From positions 32,460 to 96,459 of the forward strand of contig VCJN01001914.1 in assembly GCA_006384855.1 (NCBI GenBank): a DNA stretch of 64,000 nt. The letters run 5' to 3'. Made by a program: the position numbers and the translations under genes. The DNA comes from Tetraselmis striata. Taxonomy: Eukaryota > Chlorophyta > Chlorodendrophyceae > Chlorodendrales > Chlorodendraceae. This document shows positions 32,300-43,920 of the stretch, one piece after another. Position 1 is the stretch's first letter, and every line of letters begins with the position of its first letter. The notes beneath the pieces are model-generated. The model did not search any database, was not told where the DNA came from, and worked only from the letters and a program-made list of their open reading frames with translations.

Positions 32300-35050
32300 G
32301 GGTGCCCGCTAGGCGATCATGGATGTTGATACGCGGGACTGTGTGTGTGATTCTGTCGGTTAGGTCGGAGATTAGGGTGTCTCTGTTGGGGGAGGAGAAG
32401 TCAGCCACATATATGTTGCCTTCGTCCGTGGATAGTACGTGGCAGCGACCGCCGTTCAGGACTTCCAGCTGGTTGAGAAAGAGTTGAGCGTGTTGGTTTG
32501 TCGGTCTGTCTTAAGGCCGGCCATGGAGGGGCAGGCGGCAACATGCGGCAAGACGCGGCAACATGCCGCACCTCGTCCAAATGAGTACTTGTACGCGTTC
32601 CGCGTGGCGATGCACTGGGGTCATTATGCAAATAGCTCCGAAACCAGTCTGATAACCGCGGCACGCGATTTACCGTAGACCTCACACAACGCACAATGGA
32701 GGCGCACATGTGGGCTAGCAAATGCCGGGCGAGGCAAATGCTATGTGGCCGCCATGTGGGCGTTGCTTAGGTGCTGTCCGCATTTCCCGCATGTGAAGGA
32801 TGGCTGGCCTTTGCGTCTCATTCGGCTTGAGTGTGTTTCCCACATGAATGTCAGCCTTTGGATTCTTTCCGAGGTGGTGATGTCCGAGGGGGTGACGAGG
32901 TCCGGCATTACACATGTGGCCAACGCCTGGTCTGTGAGGTGGGAGTGTAGGGTTTCGTCGGAGGCGTTGCAGCCTACTATAGCGTTGGCATGTTTCCGGT
33001 GGGCGGCTTTCAGGTTGTGGGGGGTGTAAGTGGTTGTCGGCGCGCCTTGGAATATGGGTTCAGCCACATGTCATCCACTTGTTTGAGAGTGTCAGGTGGG
33101 ATTGTCCCGTTGGCTACTTCGCCGGCGGTGGTGCCGGCTTGTTCGTTGCCTTCGACCCCAATATGGGGGTTGACTTTCTGGAGGATGGTTCGAAGTCCCA
33201 AATCCGCTCGGTGTCGGAGCTGGCGTACTATGTGTTCGAGTAGTATTTTGCGAGCGTGACGTCGTAAGGTGACCGGCCGGTGCATCATGCGTTCTAGTAA
33301 GTAAAGGGAGACGGCGCTATCTGAGAGGATGTGCTTCGGAAGGTCAGACTCGAGTGCCACCGATATGGCGGCCAGTTCGGCTCTGGTGATGGTGCGGCGA
33401 ATTTCGTCTGCGTCCACTCCCACTGCGATACGGGTTTATTGCCCGGCGTGTAGACCCCGGCGCCGATTCCCACCACTCCGCCGCGGTGGGTACGGGAGCC
33501 GTCGGTGTATGTAAAGCGTTTCGGGTCGTGCCGTCGTTCCAGGGGTTGTAAAGACGGGATTGGCGTCGTCAGCGGGCGGAGTTCCAGTGCGGCGGGTGGT
33601 ACCTGCCAGTCGCGAGGCGCTCTAGGAAGACAGGGCCCGGTTGTTGCGGCTCTTGCTGCGTCCGAGCCTATTGGTCGTTGGGTGGTGGAAGCGCGGCGTG
33701 CGGCCGGGGTACAAGACCCTGGGGGCAGCCGTCATCTTGGTTGAAGCTTCCGCTGCGTTGACGTTTGCGAGGTACTAGGGGGCGGAAGCCACCAAGTACA
33801 CTCCCACCGGCCATTTGGTGCCGAGGTCCTTGTTCGGGGCGGTATGGGTTTGTTGGTTTGGGGACCGGAATTTGGCGAGGTTTGTGCATCGCACAGTTTC
33901 TGCATGTAGGGGTGGTTGAGGAGATGGGCTTTCTCGTAGGATGCGTCTATCCACTCGGGGAGGATAAAAACCGTGGCGGTAGACTCGTGCTTCGGAGTAT
34001 GCACGCTACGGAGAGCGCGTTGCAACGCTCTCAGCATACATTTGTCGTCGTATTCGGGGTTGGCGAGGGACGTTTCAGCCCACAAGTACAATCGCCGTTG
34101 GGGGTCATCTAGCGCAAAAAACTACATCTTCGGGGTGCATGCAATGATACTGGGAGGTGTAGATCGACTTGTTGAGGGGGTTGCTGAAAAGTTCTGTGCG
34201 AGCATGGAGGGCGGTCACGATTGCCAGTTCAAAGCGGTCATCCGTGGCCCATCTGTTTCTTCGGATTTGGTGTTTGGAATTGTCGTCGGCATTCGTAAGG
34301 GTGGCCACTCTGCCCAAGAGCGCTCCTCTGCAAACATCTTCCTTGTTTGGTCCGGTCTGAAGAGAAAGTGGAGGTGTTCGAGCCTTCGGCGGTCGAGGGT
34401 ATGGGAGGCTGTGCCGTCCAACTTGTTGAGCACTAGTTGGTGTGCGTCCCGGACGCTGAAGTAGATCTACTTCCCCCGTAGTAGGCAGGGAGTTTAGGTC
34501 CGGATTGAGGGTGGCGAATCTGATTTCACTTGGTGTTTGGGGGGTGCCACCCGGCCGGTTGAGCGGGGGGGGGGGGGGGGGGGGGATTCCGGGGTTTCGA
34601 GTGTGGTTCGAATGCGATGGCTGGCATTGAGTGCGCGCAGTTCGGATTTCGTATCCATCATGGATTTGGCTAGTTGCCATGCTGGTTCTTCTTGGACCTC
34701 GAATATGTGGGTGGTGTCGTTCTTGTTGTTTTTAAGGACGCATTTGGCACACCTGGCATCCGTGGCGAGGACGCAAGCATGGTGGACCACGTTATGGCAC
34801 CCTGTGACCGGGCAATTCCAGACTATGCTTGCGGCGTGGAGGTGGCAGTGGGTACAATGGCGTCGCCCGGTGTTTTTTACTTCTTGTGGCGGAAGGCAAT
34901 CTTGTGTGATGGGTGTGCACGAGGCCGGGATGAAGCCCATGTGCTTATGGGCGTTGATTTTCGCAAGGTTGAGGATCTCCGGGGGCCAGTGAACGAGGTA
35001 CTGGTCCCGCCAGCATACTTCCGGGACCTCTCACAGCCTTTGCAAGGGTG
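32300..35050 (-). mobile_element. RNase H/zinc-finger element, copy B (decayed)
   Basis: Same gene order as copy A. The zinc-finger cluster (about 34880-34740) reads CTHC, CPVTGC, HHAC and CAKC, resembling a PHD/RING-type fold. A proline linker is encoded by a C-tract (plus-strand G at about 34566-34585). Then come a TDDRFELAIVTALHART block and a long middle region with HESTATVFILPEW, the RNase H domain, and a CGKCGQHLSNAH knuckle. About 200 bp at 32540-32745 (GCGGCAACATGC-rich) interrupts the knuckle-distal part and is absent from copy A. It lies inside a DIRS element. No RT is visible. Confidence 0.6.
33010..33510 (-). pseudogene. RNase H-like domain of element copy B
   Basis: Catalytic positions are better kept than in copy A: FTYTDGS (Asp), RAELAAIS (Glu), ILSDSAVSL (Asp) and NPHIGVEGNEQAG (His block). 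A frameshift falls near 33435, between VYTPGNK and the Glu block. The frame at 33010-33423 continues past the His block to LKQVDDMWLNPYSKA. Confidence 0.6.
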
Positions 35051-35621
35051 AAGCCTTTGCTGCTAACGCCATCGGGTCCCGTTGTCCCACATCCGCCACC
35101 GAGGCGGGTGGGTCACCAACTCCGAGTGACGTCGTTCATGACTACACCGACCCCATCGTCCTCCCTGCTTCACCTTGCGGGTCCGTAGTGGTTCTTCTTC
35201 GGCCACATTGCACCCAATCGTCACTTCCAAGTTCAAGACTCTGCAGCAATGGCCCTCCCGGTGCCATCCTTCGTGACATGCTTTGTCAATCTGCCGCTCT
35301 TTTCGTTCGCTCTTCACTAACAAAACCAGACTCAACTTGAAATGATATAAAAAACTAGTTTATGGGGTTTCATCCTTCCCTAACCGCTTTTCCGTCTACA
35401 TGTGCTGCGAAGTGGTAAGTGTTACTAGTTCACCCGTCGATGTGTTCGTCCATGTGCATCACGAGTAGGCACAAAAGGACCCGTAATGACAAATGAGTGC
35501 CACGACCTTTCAATTTCCATGTGTTGCACACAACGCCCCCCTTACTCCGTTTTACCTCCATGATTTCGCTAGACCTCTGCCGATTTTGGCTCTTGACCGT
35601 TTAAAATAGCCTTTGCGACCT

Positions 35622-35960
35622 TTGCTTTGCGGGATGGGGCTTGCCCCAACTCGCTTTACTCGAATGGGCCGATGCCCATACGGGTAGGGCAGACGTTTCG
35701 TGGTCAATGCCGGGTATTTCATGGCAGTTGTGATTTAGTTAAACGGTGATCCATCTCTGAAACTCCATCACTTGCCTTGAATAGTTAGTCTTCGGAATGC
35801 TTCGGCAATTTGCTTGATGACGGAGCGTCGCCTACTCGTACCCAGGCCAGCAGGGCTTTTCGTATTATTAACTGGATCGCTGCCCAAACGGCCGTCGTAT
35901 ACGAGTAAATCCGCTGCAAGTAGGGTTTTAGTGTTGCCAGTCCTGTCCCGGGCCATGCGG
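35622..35960 (+). mobile_element. LINE 3' fragment, right half (interrupted)
   Basis: Resumes the LINE at GCTTTGCGGG...GGGGCTTGCCCCAACTCGC and runs through AATGCTTCGGCAATTTGCTTGATGA to CCAGTCCTGTCCCGGG, close to the LINE 3' end. It carries small insertions relative to copy 2, for example two ACTCGTA/TACGAGTA-type insertions. Together with 31402-31552 it forms one old LINE 3' fragment split by the DIRS insertion. Confidence 0.75.
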
Positions 35961-36174
35961 AAAACAACCTGGTCGAACCGCCAGTACCAGTACTATCCCG
36001 TACAACCTCCGAGCGCTGACGCGATGACTCTTTTGTTATTATTGCGGCTATACGACTCATCCACCCGCGACATCCTGCTGTCGCTCCTAGTACCAGGAGG
36101 CACCGAGAGCATCAGACCAACAGCGTAGACCACACAGCAACTGGGCGACAGCAGGAGTCACAGATTCCCTCACG

Positions 36175-36704
36175 ATGGTGTTCAAGACAGAGGACGGGTG
36201 GGTTTCGCGCAAGGAGGTGGCTGCCAAGGAGGAGCACTGGCTGAAGGCGCGGAGCCACCTGATCGAGAAGCTTGGAACCGAGGCTGTCAACGACGACAAG
36301 CTGCTGGCCGCCAGGGCCGACGTGCTATTCAAGGAGATGGACGAGAACGGAAACGGCCAGATCGACGTCCACGAGCTAAAGATTGCCCTCTCGCATGGCG
36401 GCATCAAAGTGACGGACAAGGAGCTCGGGCATATGATGAAGGCTGTCGACACGGACGGGTGAGTACTCGTAGTAACAACGCGGCGTACATGTGCCTGTAC
36501 CTACCTCCGGCACCCACCCGTCTGCCCGAAAGGACAGAAACCGACCGCGTGCTTCGAAGCTGACGAAAACTTGCCGCAAAATGGCGGCTCAGGGACGGTA
36601 CCATCAGCATGCCCGAATTCGAGGAGCTGCTCAAGTCTGAGGTGGCGGCGTACCTCAGCAGGCGGCGCTCCACGGATGGAGGCGGCATGTGCGTCGTGAT
36701 GTAA
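36175..36704 (+). CDS. Two-EF-hand Ca2+-binding protein with C-terminal CaaX box, two exons
   Basis: A small calmodulin-like calcium sensor. Exons are 36175-36458 and 36593-36704 (GG|GTGAGT donor, CTCAG acceptor), joined in phase to give 131 aa. EF loop 1 is DENGNGQIDVHE. EF loop 2 is completed exactly at the splice junction as DTDGDGTISMPE. Both have the canonical acidic and Gly positions, so both should bind Ca2+. The N-terminal 45 residues are Lys/Glu-rich and helical. The protein ends MCVVM, so the last four residues CVVM form a CaaX box; a terminal Met favours farnesylation in known systems. Membrane attachment is therefore likely. The start is the first ATG of a frame preceded by a GC-moderate leader. 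Closest relatives I would expect are CML or CDPK-type EF-hand proteins; no kinase domain is present here. Confidence 0.82.
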
Positions 36705-37621
36705 ATGGCGTCGTCGGGCGAGGCGTAGTGGGAGCGACGGTGGGATAATGGAGATAAATGGACTGTGCCGATACTGTCGCGACAAGGGCTGGGTGCTGAC
36801 AAGTGGCGCCGGTATCGGCGTCGCCGAAAACAGTATAACTTATATGATTATTCTGATTTTCCTCACGGCCTAGTTCCAGGTCCCCGTTCGAGCCTCTGAC
36901 TGTGGCAGCCTATGTGCCCACTTCCGGTGCCACTGCCGAGGCAAACAGGTATGATGTCCGTCGATTGCATATACAGATAGGTGTTCAACTGCATTGCTGC
37001 CACACTACGCTCCTGAGAGCCGTGCCGTCCTAGCCTCTGCGTGCGAAATATCAGACGGCAAAAGGCGGCGAGGGATCTTGCCCCCTCCACGCCTAGTCGC
37101 TAACAGCCCAGAGCCTGTTTCATCCTTCGGACTGCAGCTGTAGCGCAGCTACAAAGGATTGGCGATGCTAATCTGCAGGCTGTTTAGACCGAGAAGGAAG
37201 ACGAGAGGGAGAGAGACGAGCTTAGAGGGGGGGGGGGGGGGGGGAGAACCAGAAGGTAGTTAGTATATGCTCCCGAGGGCATTTAGCTAGGCGGGAAGCA
37301 GGACAGCGGGCGATGTCGCAAAAGCTGCTTCGGCATTTTTTGGCAACAAACGGCGCTGACTGTGTTGCGACATCCGCGTGAATGCTGATACCGGCTACAG
37401 TGGCAAGTGGCATTAGCACGCGCGACACACCACAAGTCCTCTTCACCACCAGCTTGGCTGAGAGAGGGCATGCGGGACGTGCATGGGCCAGGTGATATGA
37501 GGCTGCACCAGCAACATGGCCGGTCCGGACCGGTCCGGTCCGGTCCAAGCTGGGCTGGGTGATGTTACAGCGGTCGGGTGGCCTGTGTCTCAAGGCCGGA
37601 TGGGTGTCAACTGGAGCGCAG

Positions 37622-40600
37622 CTACGTGGCAAAGGTGCGCTCCATGCTGCCCTTGACAAAGACGCCGTCAAAGATGCAGTTGGGCTGGTCCATTGTGAAG
37701 GGCACGCGGCTGGACGGCATCGGCGGATCGCTCTCCCACAGCAGCTTGCTGGTGCGGGGCACCTGCCCCTTGAGGTGCTCTGGCACCGCCTGCCGGTGCG
37801 CCACCCAGGGCGGCCAGAACACGTAGTACGCGAGCACCCCGGCGTCGTCCAGCAGCCCCCAGCGCGACGCGTCCCGCAGCAGCTTGAAGTCCACGACCGT
37901 GTCGTGCGTCGCAGCCATCTGGGCCATAAACGCCGTCAGGTCGCCCTCCTGCTCGGCCTTGTGCGTATCAAAGACGGCCACCACACAGCCGCTCTCGTCC
38001 TCAAACAGCTGCGAGAAGCTCAGCGGCCAGTTCTGCGCGCAGTACTCGCTCAGCCGGGTGTAGCAGTCGCTCGCCCGACCCTGCCAGGCGCAGCAGGCCA
38101 GCGTGTCAACACATAAAGAAACAGACCCATTCACTAGTGCAGTGAGAATGCATGCCGGTGGATAGTCACTTTGTCTCGTAGCAAGCGGTGCCAAATCACT
38201 TGCAGTATGCAGTCACAGGGGAATTTGAGAGCGACAAACAGTCGTCCGGGATGCGGGATGGGATGGACATATCTGCGGGGGCAATAGGCAGTGCGTGCTA
38301 GCTAGGGGGGCCAAACTCTTGTCAGCGCCGTGACTATAAGACCATACTACTATCTGGTAAGCACTCCACCATGCTCCAAACACCTTTGAACAGGGAGCGC
38401 ATGCTTCGACACTGCACTGCTGGTAGCATGTTTCCTGGGAGCTAGACAGAACTGCTGTACCCGACTACCCGCAAGCAGCGAATAATACTATGAGTGCCAA
38501 CAAAAGAGATCACGATAAGGTATCGGGGCATAAGATATTCTATAACGCAAAACGCACGAGGATTGCAAGGGGGGACAGCCAATTTGTGAGTTCGATGAGC
38601 ACAAGCAGGCTATGCCATACTAGCCGATGTCAGGAGGGAAGCATGAGGGCGGGCATGACGCCTCCCAGCCGCAGTGAGACGAAAGTTCCCTGGCAAACCC
38701 GGGCTGTTATTGAGTAGAGGAAGGGCCCGGGATATAGGCGGCTATGCACCTGCAGCGAGACTGCCTCGGTCGCCGTCACCGTCCTGACCCACGGCTTGCT
38801 GGTGAAGGTCGGCCGGAAGCTCTTGTCCTGCGCGCGGAAGAGCTCCTGCTCCGTCTTGCGGTCCACGAACGGCGTGGGGTCCTGCCGTGTCACGCTCTCA
38901 AACGCGCATGCGCCGCTTTGTGGCCGCACAATGGTGCGCACCACAAAGTCCTCCTGCGGCAGCACGGGCCAGCGCGGCGGTTAGATTGGGAAGCCTGGGG
39001 CGATGATGACATTTTCCTGCAGACAACCCGGAAGTTGGGCTGGAGCAAAAAACTTAACAATATATCACATATAAGTACATTTCAGGTCACTGTTTCTCTT
39101 GCACACACACAGACACAGACACACACACACCCCAAATCGCGCAGGGCTCATGGATCGAGAGAGAATGTGGCACTCTTGTCCATGCGATGTGTATCCCCTG
39201 GCACCGTGCAATATAAATAAATGTACATAGCATTTATAACATGGAGGTGCACTTTGGCATTCATGGCCTGAGCATATGTAGCCAGGCTACAGTTAGCGAC
39301 CCAGGGCAAGCGTGTCGCCAGTGGCATGCGCTCACCGCGTTGGGGTCCAGTGTCTTTGGGTTGATGAGGTCGCGGCCCAGCGTGAGGGTGGGCGTGTAGG
39401 GGCTGGACATGTGGGGGAAGGTGGAGAAGGCCTGCGTGATCTGCGTGGCGCACAGCATGGGGAGTTGCGTTGGTGAAGACATACCCGGCAGGCAGAGGTG
39501 ACTCTTCTCTGAAACAGCGTCTGCATAAGCGGACGACAAAAGCGGACGACCAAAGCGGCAACTATGCGGGCGGGGGGGGGAGGGGGGGGTGCCTGAGCTA
39601 CTCCCGAGAGCTACACATAATGAGGTTACTCATTTATCTGGACACTTAATTGAGTTCGCGTGTTGGGAAATGTTAATGTTTGCGGCGATCAACTCGGAGA
39701 GTCTGAGCTATACATACATGGCGTGCTCTGACAGCTTTTCAGACAAGCACGGGACGGGGTTTCGGAGTTTCCGTCCACCGGGTGAAAACATCACAGGCCA
39801 GGCACAGCAAACCCAAAGCACGGATGCAGTAGATGGCCGTTGTGTGTTAGCTACAGGGTATGCAGCCAGAAGAGCCACAACAACACCGACTGGATTCCAA
39901 CGCTCATCATTGCCGGGACAGCGGGAAGGCTCAGGGTAGGTGAGCGCCGTGCGGGTACCTCCTTGGGGAGCGCCGAGAAGCGCCCAGTCGCCTTCTGCCC
40001 GGGACCTACAAACGTGGAGGCTTGCGACCCGTTCGCGCTGGTGGCCATCATCGCTTGCTCTCCGCGCTGCATCATCGTCATCCTGCAATACGCAAGCGGA
40101 GGTAAGACCAGGCTTTGCATACAACAAGCTCACTGCACAAAGTCGAGTTGGAGGCCTTGCTGTAGGGGCAAGGGTAGTCTTTGGCGAAGGCATGAAAGAC
40201 CTAATGTGTTTGGGCGTATGTGTGGGTGGCTGGCTAGGTTGGGAAAAGGAAGGAGGGGATGGAGGGGGGTGGGGGGATGGGTCGCACCGTCGAACCTCCT
40301 GCTCGCGCTTGGTAAGCTCTAGGATGTCCTGGTACAGCTGCTCCCGAAAGTTGGGCGACATCGCGTTGGGCAGCGAGCGAATGCCATGGAAGTCCGCCTT
40401 CCCGAACGCGGAGCGCACCTTATCCTGCGCGTAGTTCTTATACTCTACAACAGCCGGCGGCATAGCGGCAACGGCGGTCGTCAAGGAACGCGCTAGGCTC
40501 GAGACAGACATGGAGAGAAGAGGGGCTTACCGCCACCCCTTACCCCCCCTTCTCTTCCCCAGCTGGTAGGCGGTGTGGTGCGCACCTTCAGCGGGCCCCT

Positions 40601-41468
40601 TTGGCTGGACCCCAGTGCCATGGTCCAACTTGGACTCGACGTCCTGCAGCCTGGCGCGCGGCGCGGCATCGTCTTCGGCGCCTGGCACGTGCAATATGGC
40701 CTCCTCCAGATTCTTGATGCCCTGCACGTCGGTGGTGATGCTGGGGATGTCGTTGAAATTGAACACGTATGCCGGCTTGGACTCCTCTGCCTTTGCGCCA
40801 TAGTAGATGGACTTGGGGTCATTGTTGTCCAGCTTGAAGTTCGCGATCCCGCTGCAACCAGGCCCATGTGCAGCGTCAGCGCCGGGGACGCACTCCATTT
40901 AGGTCTGGCTAGGCCCCACTGGCACCATCCCCCCCTTCCCCCTTCCCCGGGGCAGCTCCTCCTGTATTAAAAAAAACTGACCGTGTGTTTCAGGTTCTTG
41001 CATTCGCTTAACATCCCCAACCGCAGCAAGGCCAGCAAAAGGCAAACCCCTCTCGCAAAGTAAAGCTCCAGGACCAGAACTGCCTGACTATGCGAGTGCC
41101 TGACAGCCTGCGTGCGCGGTGGCAGACCCTGTCCTCCCGCTGCGTGGCTTCTTTGCTGTAGTGCACGCGCCCCGCATGCGCCCGCATGTCCGCGCCGGTG
41201 TCCTTTGCGGAACCCACAAAACAGTGGAACGCGGCGTCCAAAGCACTGGCCCAATCACAATGATAATGCTGAATCCGCTGTGCAGGGAGTTAGGGGCGTG
41301 AGGTTGGGGGAGGGGGGGGGGGGGGGTAGAATGCGCAGTATACCTCTGTCGGCTGTTGCCCTTTTTCAGCTCGCTCTCCTCTGTCCGCCGCGGGGTGGAC
41401 ACCGCGGCGGAGTTGGCCTCTGCCACCGCGTCGTCCTTCATAGCGCGAAGCCTCTCCGAGAACGACAT
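37622..41468 (-). CDS. Unrecognised eight-exon gene (about 550 aa)
   Basis: Minus-strand exons inferred from splice sites and phase: 41344-41468, 41075-41245, 40544-40851, 40288-40444, 39959-40082, 39336-39440, 38750-38953 and 37622-38080. All but the second donor (weak, TG|GTCCTG) are ordinary GT-AG, and the total is 551 codons including the stop. The first ATG is at 41468 (MSFSERLRAMKDDA). Landmarks are SALDAAFHCFVGSAKD, NNDPKSIYYGAKAEESKPAY, KNYAQDKVRSAFGKADFHG, a Met-rich MTMMQRGEQAMM patch, a Pro/Thr-rich PHMSSPYTPTLTLGRD block, and a C-terminal region containing YYVFWPPWVAHRQ and PNCIFDGVFVKGSMERTFAT. There is no signal peptide or clear membrane helix, and I do not recognise a family. 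GC3-rich codons and coherent phases argue for a real host gene. Introns hold sense-strand C-tracts. A DIRS element starts about 170 bp upstream of the ATG. Confidence 0.65.
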
Positions 41469-41688
41469 GGAGGAGCTGCCGCCCGAGGGCCCTGGAACCT
41501 TCCCAACTGGCTTCGCTGCTTCGCAGGCGTGTCCTGGGCGCGTCCTCTGTCCTCTGCCGCGTGCGTTTCCGGCGGTTATCCCCCCGCATTCCCTTGGCGC
41601 CCGCCGGCTTGATGATGGCGGTAAGTTTGCTGCTCACTGTAAGTTTCAAGTTGAGTCTGGTTCTGCCAAAAAGGTCGCGCAGGCTGTT

Positions 41689-43041
41689 TTACACGGTCAA
41701 GAGCCGGTCAAGAGCCAAGGCAACAGTATAAACCAGGGGGACAGACTGTACTGTGTCGATGAAGTGGTGCAGGAGACGTGCGACTCGGGGGTGCTCGGCC
41801 ACCGGAAGGAGAAGTACGCGCAGGTCGTCGCGCCCCCGTCGGCCAGCGCGGCCTTTCTTGCCGTTCACATGCATGGTAATGTTGTAATTGTCGACATGCA
41901 CATCCCGCACTCGGCAGGAGACGCCAGTAAGTCCTCTGGCGAAGAACATGAAGTTGACAACCGAGGCCACGAGGGCTCGGAAGTCGTGTTGTTACTCTGG
42001 GGTGGGAGCAGACACAATCAGCTCGGCCTTTGTGATGAAGCGGTAAGCTACATCGGCAGGCAGAGGAACTCGCAAAGGGGCTGTTTCCAGACGGCGCTGC
42101 CGCAGCATCAACCCACGCCTTGCCGAAGTGAGGTGTAGACTGTCCTTGGCGATGGGGTCGAGGTTGTGCAGCTCGAAGAACGTGTTGATTGCAGACAGGT
42201 AAGGTTGCAGGGACTTAGCTCCAATGTGCCCTCGCTCACCAATCCAGGCGACGTACCGAACGACAGTAGCAGTGGTCGCCTCCAGAGGGCTTATGTTCTC
42301 GGAGTCGTGGCAAAACTCCGCGAACTGAGACAGTCTGCCGGCGTAGCTCTTCAGTGTCTGGGCGGTGAGGGAGCTGGAGAGCAGGTCGAGCGTCCGTTGT
42401 CCTAACTCGTCTTAGCAGAAAGCCTCCTGCAGTCGAGATCGTAGTGAAGCAGCCCGGGGGGCGACAGCTTCGGGCTCGTCAATGGCGTAATGCGTCGTTT
42501 TACCGACAGAGTTCCAGAGGTGCGACTACTGTTCGCAAAGTACTCGGCAGCAGCGGTTAGGTTCCCGGCGGCTGGCCGGTAGTTGCTGGACGGGTTTGCA
42601 GTAGCACCAGTTCGGGTTTGCGGGGCTAGGTTCAGGTAGGAGGGCCGTTCCGCGCGCCCTTCGCACTCGTGGCGCCTGTCACGCGCGTAACGTACACGCG
42701 CGAAGCTTGGTCGTTGCGAACCAGTTGTAACACGCAGTGTAACAATCGACGGACGCATTGAGGGAATGGTACGGGAGGCGGATGGTTGAGCCGCCATGTG
42801 CAGGTGTGCGGATGGTTGAGCCGCACTCGGCTGTAGCTGTAAGAAGCGCCGCACCGAGGAAGGTCTAAATGAAGTCTGTAAGGTGGGGGGGGGGGGGGGG
42901 GGGGGGGGGGGGGAGGGGTGGGTCATGTCCCGACACAGGGCGCTCATCCCGCCGTTGAGATGCAAGGGTGCGCTTTGCGGCGGTCACCGAAAGGTGGCCT
43001 CGCAAAGCTCCAACAGCTCCGACGAAAGGCGCCCCACACCG
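41689..43041 (-). pseudogene. DIRS tyrosine recombinase, copy 2 (broken)
   Basis: Homologous to 53386-55047. The N-terminal part reads in the gag frame just after the TGA. Frameshifts follow the 42886-42912 homopolymer and the LSVKRR block near 42505. The C-terminal catalytic HxxR and Tyr region is deleted. Only the block around FARGLTGVSCRVRDVHVD, including the first catalytic Arg, survives near 41900. Confidence 0.75.
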
Positions 43042-43920
43042 TCACTCGTGCTCACCATCGCGGCCACGCCCGCGTCCACCGCCACGTCCTCGTCCACGTC
43101 CGCGATCTGCAGCTGCTGCCGCCACCCGAGCAGTAGCGGTTGCTTTGGCGCTGATGGCCACAGTCGCCTCGATTACGCGACGCTCGTAGTCCCTCATGAG
43201 GTCCCCAAAAATTGCGGAACTCAGATGCTCAGAAGCAGGCTGAAAGTGCTGAGCTCGCAGCACGTCCAGAACACCTTGGTCACCGTGCACACGCTTGACC
43301 TCATTAAGCCTCCGTAGGAAGGCCAAATAACGAAAGCGAAACGCCTTGTCGATGGCTTCGGCGTGGTTTCGAGCTCTCGCGAGGTAGGGGGTGAAGTCCT
43401 GATTTGCAGCAGGGACGTAAGGCGGCAGCTCGTCAAGCGCCACGAAAAGTGCGGCCATGTGGGCGCCGAAACACGACATCCATAAATACTCCTCCTGGGC
43501 CGGCAGACGCCGGTCATCCTGCTTGAGGTACTCGTTCGTTAGGTCGGTGCTCAGGGGGAAGAGTCCAGGCACTCGGCTGACCGGTCGAACGGCCTCGTAA
43601 CCAGACTCTGCTCTCTGCAGTAGTTCTGGCACCGCGAGGTAGTCATCCTCGCCACTCACGGGTTTTGCTCCGACACGGCCGCTCTGGGCTAGCTCTAGCA
43701 AGTCGGGGCGCTCTGCGGCTCCCCCGCTGCCTGTCGGCTGTCCCGCGACGCGCTGCCCGGAACCGGAACCATGTGCTCCTTCTCCATCAACAACGCGCTC
43801 ACGAGCCGTCAATTGAGCCATCGCTGTAGCAAGCTCCCGCAGCAATGTAGACTGGGCCTTCACGTTTGCGTGTAGCGACTCGAGCGTCGGCTCAACGACG
43901 GGTTCTTCTCCATCTGGCAT
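43042..43920 (-). CDS. DIRS gag-like protein, copy 2
   Basis: A 292-aa open frame starts MPDGEEP and is homologous throughout to the gag frame of copy 1. It has a predicted heptad segment with AMAQLTARERVVDGEGAH, then RVPGLFPLSTDLTNEYLKQD, an ARNHAEAIDKAFRFRYLAFL helix-rich block, and an Arg/Gly-rich tail (RGRGRGGGRGRG) suited to nucleic-acid binding. It ends at TGA, followed by an open frame that encodes the recombinase N-terminus in the same phase. Probable role: packaging of element RNA. Confidence 0.7.
   Translation of the reverse strand: MPDGEEPVVEPTLESLHANVKAQSTLLRELATAMAQLTARERVVDGEGAHGSGSGQRVAGQPTGSGGAAERPDLLELAQSGRVGAKPVSGEDDYLAVPELLQRAESGYEAVRPVSRVPGLFPLSTDLTNEYLKQDDRRLPAQEEYLWMSCFGAHMAALFVALDELPPYVPAANQDFTPYLARARNHAEAIDKAFRFRYLAFLRRLNEVKRVHGDQGVLDVLRAQHFQPASEHLSSAIFGDLMRDYERRVIEATVAISAKATATARVAAAAADRGRGRGRGGGRGRGRDGEHE

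Larger units (their letters stand above)
31553..35624 (+). mobile_element. DIRS-order element, copy 3, itself interrupted
   Basis: Plus-strand, diverged relative of the copies at 53.0-56.2 and 41.6-44.2 kb. In order: terminal repeat A1 from 31553; a gag fragment (about 31905-32285); an inserted RNase H element (about 32300-35050); the recombinase C-terminal end (about 35085-35315); B1 (CAAAACCAGACTCAACTTGAAA, about 35323); A2 from about 35346; and B2, TTTGGCTCTTGACCG, ending near 35624. Both ends abut LINE sequence, so it inserted into a LINE fragment. The A1...B1-A2-B2 order is the split-direct-repeat layout known for PAT/Ngaro-type elements. Confidence 0.7.
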
